From Actinobacteria bacterium UBA5176 (GTDB taxonomy: Bacteria; Actinomycetota; UBA4738), in assembly GCA_002413305.1 (NCBI GenBank), contig DHWS01000016.1, positions 1 to 15,323 of the forward strand: a stretch of 15,323 nucleotides of DNA. Reading direction: 5' to 3'. The notes under the pieces are model-generated. The model was not told where the DNA came from, made no database searches, and was given only the letters and a program-made list of their open reading frames with translations. This document shows, piece by piece, positions 15,101 to 15,323 of the stretch. Each line of letters opens with the position of its first letter. The first letter of the stretch is position 1. The position numbers and the translations under genes are program-made.

Positions 15101-15323
15101 GGATCCGGGAGGCAGTGTTCACGATGTCGCCTGCGACCATCCCCTGGCCCTCGGCCGAGAGGTTCACCGCGGCCTCGCCGGTGAGCACACCGGCCCGGGC
15201 GGCGAGCCCGTCGGCCCCGACCTCCTCGCCCAAGGCCCCCACGGCCTGGACCAGGTCCAGAGCGGCTCGGACGGCGCGTTCGGCGTCATCCTCCTGCGCG
15301 ACCGGCGTGCCCCACACGGCCAT
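12126..15323 (-). CDS. Adenylate/guanylate cyclase-AAA ATPase-TPR signalling protein (N-terminus outside window)
   Basis: This is a very large multidomain protein; 1065 residues are visible and more lie beyond the right edge. Visible residues 1-118 are the end of a class III nucleotide cyclase domain, with MVAGDIVNTASRI near 62-74 giving the transition-state N69 and R73. The position usually taken by the purine-selecting Asp looks like M62, so activity is uncertain. Residues 138-420 form an AAA/STAND-type ATPase: FVGRDAEL, Walker A GVAGIGKS (169-176) and Walker B VVMVFEDLQWAD (290-301). From about 500 to the end lie alanine-rich helical repeats of TPR type. There is no LuxR helix-turn-helix at the C-terminus, unlike LAL regulators. 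The ATG at the very edge reads as an internal Met (MAVWGTPVAQEDDAERAV is mid-domain). It is translationally coupled to the four-helix membrane protein. Its ligand and output are unknown. Confidence 0.9.
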   Translation of the reverse strand: MAVWGTPVAQEDDAERAVRAALDLVQAVGALGEEVGADGLAARAGVLTGEAAVNLSAEGQGMVAGDIVNTASRIQSAAEPGTVLVGERTRRASEAAIAYQEAGLHQLKGKAEALPLWRALRVVAMRGGGQRSTGLESPFVGRDAELRTVKELFHTTADGRRAHLVSVIGVAGIGKSRLSWEFSKYLDGLMETVRWHRGRCLAYGEGVTYWALAEMVRSRAGILEGEDTATARHKLHASVEEFVPDPEEAGWVEARMAHLLSLEERTAREPEDLFSAWRLFFERIAQRDPVVMVFEDLQWADPSLIDFIDYLVSWARNHPLFVMALARPEVSERFPGWTTSRRSVSTMYLAPLEPAAMRSLLDGLAPGLPDAVSARILARAEGVPLYAMETVRMLLDRGLLVQEGSVYRPAGPLEELDVPETLHALIAARLDGLPPRERSLIQDAAVLGKTFGLAALAAVTRMDERALEPLLSSLVRKELLFVQADPRSPGRGQYGFLQDLVRRVAYETLSRRDRRARHLAFARHLETAWGGDPGEVAELVASHYLDAYTADPNAPDAADVKGHARDALALAGTRSASLAAKREALGYFEQAADLAEDPAQRADLLERAGRMALDAALLERGRALLDQAIALYEEQGNHVAGARIEFRRAQGASADGRLEEAEQRLTRALSVLEAGEPGPEFAAVAAELGRIVYFLGDHQRATECVERALDVAERLNLPEPLSQALNTKALLLKARGRRQESVVLMRHALQVALDADIPSAAQRAYNNLSSLVGDTGPYAEVEELQTAGLLLARKLGYRGWAEKFQAARAGIRVFLGRWDEAEADVAELWDDPELTGLVAVAGELSLMAYVYAMRGDDEAAERALNAPVLEADQDVQSDVVLGAGRAFNLRYAGRPEEALRFAELAISQRPNVGVTGGVVDAYASAADAALDMGDVPRAAAFVAELDRVPPGDTSPFLRTHAARLRGRIAALDDREAEAEDAYAEAIREARDSGLVLHTGVALAERGIWQAEAGRTEDARRSLEEALAIFEPLRAEWWLRRIRSALGEEPGTPDRSHVPDAEAAPA

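Noticed and set aside
15321..15323. ATG at the right edge as the true start of the cyclase/AAA/TPR protein
   Set aside because: The following residues are mid-cyclase-domain sequence and the first catalytic half is missing, so the gene continues past the edge.
1..15323. CRISPR arrays, tRNA or rRNA genes, transposases, phage genes
   Set aside because: No spaced repeats, cloverleaf-like sequence, rRNA sequence or transposase/integrase-like translation was seen on either strand by eye.

Overview
The window is GC-rich and densely packed, with long spurious reading frames opposite most genes and no gene-free stretch longer than about 140 bases. Gene content points to an actinobacterium or a close high-GC relative. 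The strongest pointer is an OmpR-type regulator, a HAMP histidine kinase and a GerMN-domain lipoprotein arranged like actinobacterial MtrA-MtrB-LpqB. A cyclase/AAA/TPR giant and start codons placed right behind TANNNT boxes (leaderless style) fit this. I cannot name a genus. I see no mobile element, CRISPR array, tRNA or rRNA.

Left part (1-3240): the N-terminal part of cysteinyl-tRNA synthetase runs off the left edge on the minus strand. Divergent from it are an M20-family amidase of the carbamoylase/allantoate amidohydrolase type and an acyl-CoA dehydrogenase. A strong inverted repeat at 3235-3262 closes this unit against the convergent signalling operon.

Signalling operon (minus strand, 6380 down to 3268): response regulator, sensor kinase, then a lipoprotein (GerMN plus a Gmad2-like domain) translationally coupled to the kinase. 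Upstream on the same strand lie a secreted staphylococcal-type nuclease and an Lrp/AsnC regulator, each apparently with its own promoter.

Central right (7542-11663): an Lrp/AsnC gene faces a KamA-type lysine 2,3-aminomutase across a 138-base divergent region that holds a promoter and two copies of a GGAAGTTC element. The aminomutase is followed by a YjbQ-family protein and a DPP-IV-like S9 peptidase on the same strand. The aminomutase keeps the radical-SAM cysteines, the PLP lysine and the two aspartates linked to lysine recognition, so local Lrp control of beta-lysine formation is a reasonable inference.

Right end (minus strand, 15323 down to 11674): a very large protein, cut by the window edge, with the end of a class III cyclase domain, an AAA-type ATPase and a long TPR-like region. 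It overlaps by ATGA a four-helix, histidine-rich membrane protein of unknown function.

The most notable non-coding signal is recurrent. Five genes have a TANNNT box 6-7 bases before the start codon, and two more have one slightly farther away. In two cases the box begins with the TAG stop codon of the preceding gene. This also revises two gene starts, the amidase and the Lrp regulator.
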